NCBI GenBank assembly: GCA_016215605.1
Contig: JACRJB010000010.1
Location: 1 to 64,000, forward strand
DNA from: Rhodopseudomonas palustris
GTDB lineage: Bacteria > Pseudomonadota > Alphaproteobacteria > Rhizobiales > Xanthobacteraceae
Direction: 5' to 3'
Length of the DNA: 64,000 bases
In this document: positions 59,473 through 64,000 of the stretch, piece after piece
Layout of the letters: each line of letters starts with the position of its first letter
How positions within the stretch are numbered: the stretch's first letter is position 1
Made by a program: the position numbers and the translations under genes
The notes under the pieces: generated by a model
Told to the model about the DNA's origin: nothing
The model's database searches: none
What the model saw: the letters and a program-made list of their open reading frames with translations, nothing else

Positions 59473-59766
59473 ATGAAGTACGGTTTGAAGACCATGATCC
59501 GCCGCCCGACCGGCGCAGCGATCGCGCTGGCTGCGGCGATGGTCGCGGGCGGGCTGTTGGCCGCCGCCCCGGCGGAAGCGCGCGACTATCCCTACTGCCT
59601 GACCTCGCCGGGTTACGGCTATCCGGGCGACTGCAGCTATGCCACCTACAACCAGTGCAGGGTGGCCGCATCGGGGCGGCTGGCGGATTGCAGCGTCAAT
59701 CCGCGCGTGTCCTTCCGCGAACCGCGCCGCCGGGATTACCGAACCTATGGCGGAGACCGCTGGTAA
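59473..59766 (+). CDS. DUF3551 exported protein
   Basis: 97 aa with a signal peptide ending AAPAEA and four Cys in a conserved order: [16 protein letters not shown] and DCSVNPR. This is the DUF3551 pattern, found in many copies in Bradyrhizobium-group genomes. Function is unknown; the cysteines probably form two disulfides in the periplasm. ATG 59473 follows GGAGAAA. Confidence 0.85.
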   Translation: MKYGLKTMIRRPTGAAIALAAAMVAGGLLAAAPAEARDYPYCLTSPGYGYPGDCSYATYNQCRVAASGRLADCSVNPRVSFREPRRRDYRTYGGDRW

Positions 59767-59933
59767 GGCTCGCTCCGGCCTGTCCCATTTTTGACAGGGC
59801 TGGCGTCCACCGATTCGGTCGTGGGCGCGGCCCTTGTCGCCCGTCAGCCCATGAAATCGCCTTAAATTCCACGCTTTTGCCACCAGCGGCGCTCCTGCCG
59901 TATATACTTCCACGGCAACAAGCGGGAATCGGC

Positions 59934-61219
<1,286 letters not shown>

Positions 61220-61223
<4 letters not shown>

Positions 61224-61693
61224 GCGATGCCGCGGGGGTTGCCTTGGGCCAGTTGAAGCTTCTCGCTCTGGATCCGGACGATCTCGCGGTGATCTCTGCC
61301 CATGTCCAGGACGCACGCGTCGAGACCGGCGACATTGTCTGGCGTCAGGCCGAAAAGCGGCTGGTGGTCGGGCTGCATCGGCTCGATTGGGAGCAGACGC
61401 TGTCGGGTGAGCCGATCCCAGGCCGGCTGATCGCGGCGCTACGATTCGATCGTGTGCTCGCCTGCAAGTCCCGCAACATCGCGATCGACGCGCCCGAGAC
61501 TCCCCTCGAACTGCTCGGGATCGAATTCTACCCAGCGCAGGAGGCGCCTTCCGGAAGCGTCGTGCTGATGTTTTCCCGCGGCGGCATGCTGCGGCTCGAC
61601 GTCGAGTGCCTGGAGTGCGCGCTGACCGATCTCGGGCCGGACCATCTCGGCACCGGGGATGCCGACAGTGATGACCTCGGCGGCCTTGCGTGA
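61220..61693 (+). CDS. DUF2948 protein
   Basis: 157 aa, cytoplasmic. The start [20 protein letters not shown] and the later [19 protein letters not shown] and [17 protein letters not shown] are hallmarks of DUF2948. The gene is regularly found between murA and hisD in alphaproteobacteria. ATG 61220 overlaps the murA stop (ATGA). The function is unknown. Confidence 0.92.
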
Positions 61694-61827
61694 GCCGATG
61701 AGCGGCCGGCCTGGGGCCGTCCGGCAAGTCATGCATAACCCTGTCGGCATAAGGGTTGACGGCGGTAGGGCGGCGCGCCATTGAGCATTTGCGGCCGCGT
61801 GGGCCTTTGTGACTCCGGAAGCTTCCA

Positions 61828-63123
61828 ATGCCAGTTCGTCTCGACACCGAAGCCAGCGATTTCGCCCAGCAATTCAAGGCCTTCCTGGCGATCAAGCGCG
61901 AGGTCGCGGCGGATATCGAGGCGGCCACGCGGGCGATCGTCGACGACGTCGCGGCGCGCGGCGATGCGGCGCTGCTGGAGGCCACCGCGAAGTTCGACCG
62001 GCTGACGCTGGACGCCGCCGGCCTGCGGGTCACCCCGGCCGACATCGACGCCGCGGTGCAGGCCTGCGACCCCGATACCGTCGAGGCGCTGAAATTCGCC
62101 CGCGACCGCATCGAATTCTTCCACCGCCGGCAATTGCCGAAGGACGACCGGTTCACCGATCCGCTCGGCGTCGAGCTCGGCTGGCGCTGGAGCGCGATCG
62201 AGGCGGTCGGGCTGTACGTGCCGGGCGGCACCGCGGCGTACCCGTCCTCGGTGCTGATGAACGCCATCCCCGCCAAGGTCGCCGGCGTCACGCGCGTGGT
62301 GATGGTGGTGCCGTCGCCGGACGGCAAGCTCAATCCCCTGGTGCTGGCGGCGGCGCAGCTCGGCGGCGTGACCGAAATCTACCGCGTCGGCGGTGCGCAA
62401 GCCGTGGCGGCGCTGGCCTACGGCACCGCGACGATCGCCCCGGTGTCGAAGATCGTCGGCCCCGGCAACGCCTATGTGGCAGCCGCCAAGCGCCAGGTGT
62501 TCGGCCGCGTCGGCATCGACATGATCGCCGGCCCGTCCGAGGTCGTCGTCGTTGCCGACGCCACCGGCAATCCGGACTGGATCGCCGCCGACCTGCTGGC
62601 GCAGGCCGAGCACGACGCCAATGCACAGTCGATCCTGATCACCGACGACGCAGCGCTGGCGGCCGCGGTGGAGCGCGCGGTGACGGCGCAGCTCACCACG
62701 CTGCCGCGCGCCGAGATCGCGCGCGCCTCGTGGGAGGCCTATGGGGCGATCATCAAGGTCGCCCGGCTCGACGATGCGGTCGCGCTGGCGGATGCGATCG
62801 CCGCCGAGCATCTCGAAATCATCACCGCCGATCCGGAAGCGTTCGCGGCCAAGATCCGCAATGCCGGCGCGATCTTCCTCGGCGCGCACACGCCGGAGGC
62901 GATCGGCGACTATGTCGGCGGCTCCAACCACGTGCTGCCGACCGCGCGCTCCGCGCGGTTCTCGTCCGGCCTCGGCGTGCTCGATTTCATGAAGCGCACC
63001 TCGATCCTGAAATGCGGTCCCGAGCAGCTCGCGGCGCTGGGCCCGGCGGCGATGACGCTCGGTCACGCCGAAGGCCTCGATGCTCACGCGCGCTCGGTGG
63101 GACTGCGTCTGAATCGGCGATGA
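61828..63123 (+). CDS. hisD: histidinol dehydrogenase
   Basis: 431 aa, usual length. It oxidises histidinol to histidine with two NAD+, the last step of histidine synthesis. The family patterns are [31 protein letters not shown] and [10 protein letters not shown]. The Zn-site residues lie in [11 protein letters not shown] (Gln and His), VLDFMKRTS (Asp) and [10 protein letters not shown] (His). ATG 61828 has a spacer to AAGCTTCC and is the common start. The UPF0262 gene overlaps its stop by four bases. Confidence 0.97.
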   Translation: MPVRLDTEASDFAQQFKAFLAIKREVAADIEAATRAIVDDVAARGDAALLEATAKFDRLTLDAAGLRVTPADIDAAVQACDPDTVEALKFARDRIEFFHRRQLPKDDRFTDPLGVELGWRWSAIEAVGLYVPGGTAAYPSSVLMNAIPAKVAGVTRVVMVVPSPDGKLNPLVLAAAQLGGVTEIYRVGGAQAVAALAYGTATIAPVSKIVGPGNAYVAAAKRQVFGRVGIDMIAGPSEVVVVADATGNPDWIAADLLAQAEHDANAQSILITDDAALAAAVERAVTAQLTTLPRAEIARASWEAYGAIIKVARLDDAVALADAIAAEHLEIITADPEAFAAKIRNAGAIFLGAHTPEAIGDYVGGSNHVLPTARSARFSSGLGVLDFMKRTSILKCGPEQLAALGPAAMTLGHAEGLDAHARSVGLRLNRR

Positions 63124-63611
63124 GCACCTCGCAACCAGACGATTCCAACAATCGCATCGTCGCGGTGACGCTCGACGAGGAATCGATCGGACGCTCCGGT
63201 CCGGACATCGAGCACGAGCGCGCCATCGCGATCTACGATCTGGTCGAGAAGAACCTGTTCGCGCCGGAAGGCGCGGGCGAGGGGCCGTTCACGCTGCATA
63301 TCGGCATCACCGGCTCGAGGCTGATGTTCGACATCCGCCGCGAGGACGGCTCGCAGGTGATCGTGCATCTGTTGTCGCTGTCGCCGTTCCGCCGCATCGT
63401 GAAGGACTACTTCATGATCTGCGACAGCTACTACCAGGCGATCCGCACCGCGACGCCGGACAAGATCGAAGCCATCGACATGGGCCGCCGCGGCATCCAC
63501 GACGAAGGCTCGCGGACGCTGCAGGAGCGCCTCGCCGGCAAGGTCCGGATCGACTTCGAAACCGCGCGCCGGCTGTTCACGCTGATTTCGGTGCTGCATT
63601 GGAAGGGGTGA
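63120..63611 (+). CDS. UPF0262 family protein
   Basis: 163 aa. The recognisable segments are [40 protein letters not shown], and a C-terminal [17 protein letters not shown] followed by [19 protein letters not shown]0262 proteins occur between hisD and a phosphatase gene in alphaproteobacteria. ATG 63120 overlaps the hisD stop. The function is unknown. Confidence 0.93.
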   Translation: MSTSQPDDSNNRIVAVTLDEESIGRSGPDIEHERAIAIYDLVEKNLFAPEGAGEGPFTLHIGITGSRLMFDIRREDGSQVIVHLLSLSPFRRIVKDYFMICDSYYQAIRTATPDKIEAIDMGRRGIHDEGSRTLQERLAGKVRIDFETARRLFTLISVLHWKG

Positions 63612-63648
63612 GGCGGATGATCGTGGCAACTGCGTCCCCTGGATCTTC

Positions 63649-63730
63649 CGTCATTGCGAGCGAAGCGAAGCAATCCAAAATCCAGTGCACCGAGCTGGAT
63701 TGCTTCGTCGCTGCGCTCCTCGCAATGACG
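63649..63730. repeat. dispersed palindromic repeat, copy 3
   Basis: Same layout as copies at 216-337 and 16089-16170: termini CGTCATTGCGAG and CTCGCAATGACG, inner arms CGAAGCAATCCA and TGGATTGCTTCG. It lies between the UPF0262 gene and the phosphatase gene, within the conserved hisD run. Confidence 0.9.
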
Positions 63731-63751
63731 ATCTGATGCAGGGCTGACCGG

Positions 63752-64000
63752 ATGGCGGGACGCGCGCCGCAAGCGGTGCTGTTCGCCTGCGGCATGAACA
63801 GCGTGCGTTCGCCGATGGCCGAGGGGCTGCTGAAGCAGATCGCGCCGCGGACGATGTATGTGCGCTCGGTCGGGGTGAAGACCCAGGAGCTCGACCCGTT
63901 CGCGGTGGCGGCGATGGCCGATCTCGGTCTCGATATCTCGAAACACAAGCCGACCACCTTCGAGGAGCTCGAAGATTACGAGGGGCTGAATTTCGACCTG
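63752..64000 (+). CDS. low-molecular-weight protein tyrosine phosphatase, partial (cut by window edge)
   Basis: The first 83 residues are present; the gene runs off the right edge. The P-loop CGMNSVRS (Cys13, Arg19) has the C-x5-R-S pattern of low-molecular-weight phosphatases and ArsC-like reductases. The segment GVKTQELDPFAVAAMADLGL followed by DISKHKP fits this family. ATG 63752 is the start. The order hisD, UPF0262, phosphatase is conserved in the group. Confidence 0.9.
   Translation, partial: MAGRAPQAVLFACGMNSVRSPMAEGLLKQIAPRTMYVRSVGVKTQELDPFAVAAMADLGLDISKHKPTTFEELEDYEGLNFDL

Noticed and set aside
59655-59933. Upstream extension of murA
   Set aside because: The extra residues are an off-frame reading of the DUF3551 gene and intergenic DNA. 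MurA homology starts at 59934.

Overview
The window looks like chromosomal DNA of a high-GC alphaproteobacterium of the Rhodopseudomonas/Bradyrhizobium group. The evidence is the gene order murA - DUF2948 - hisD - UPF0262 - low-molecular-weight phosphatase at the right end, DUF3551 and BTLCP-type exported proteins, an H-NS-like regulator, and two kinds of intergenic palindromic repeat of the sort common in that group. This assignment rests on reading the sequence; no database search was run.

Region 1 (about 0.4-17.6 kb) handles nitrogen compounds. On the minus strand, a TauE/SafE exporter, an allophanate-hydrolase-like amidase, and an SsuABC/NitT-TauT type ABC transporter (binding protein, permease, ATPase) read as one operon. 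Next comes an amiC-amiR pair with a 4-base overlap, an amide sensor and an ANTAR antiterminator. Divergent from it is a nine-gene plus-strand set: amidase, formamidase/acetamidase, a five-gene Liv/Urt-type ABC transporter, an SDR and a second amidase. The leader of that operon holds a strong intrinsic terminator followed by T6, the expected target of AmiR antitermination.

Region 2 (about 17.6-55 kb) is a large exopolysaccharide locus. Its left part carries an H-NS-like protein, a VanZ-like protein, a DUF4407 membrane protein and several short exported proteins. The core includes a Wza-like outer-membrane lipoprotein, a Wzc-type tyrosine autokinase, O-antigen-ligase-like proteins, a sugar-phosphate transferase that starts repeat-unit synthesis, a Wzx-like flippase, a Wzy-like polymerase, four glycosyltransferases, two methyltransferase-like proteins and a secreted GH29-like hydrolase. 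The stretch of about 38.4-47.2 kb is clearly lower in GC with different codon use, so it is probably an exchanged serotype-like cassette inside a conserved high-GC frame. The two sides of 32.4-32.8 kb carry diverged paralogues in mirror order.

Region 3 (about 55.5-64 kb) holds a tRNA-Thr(GGT), small conserved genes, a cyclic-nucleotide-binding/thioredoxin-reductase-like fusion, a membrane protein behind a perfect 22-bp palindrome, and the housekeeping run from murA to the truncated phosphatase gene at the window edge.

No CRISPR array, transposase, integrase, rRNA or phage gene was seen.
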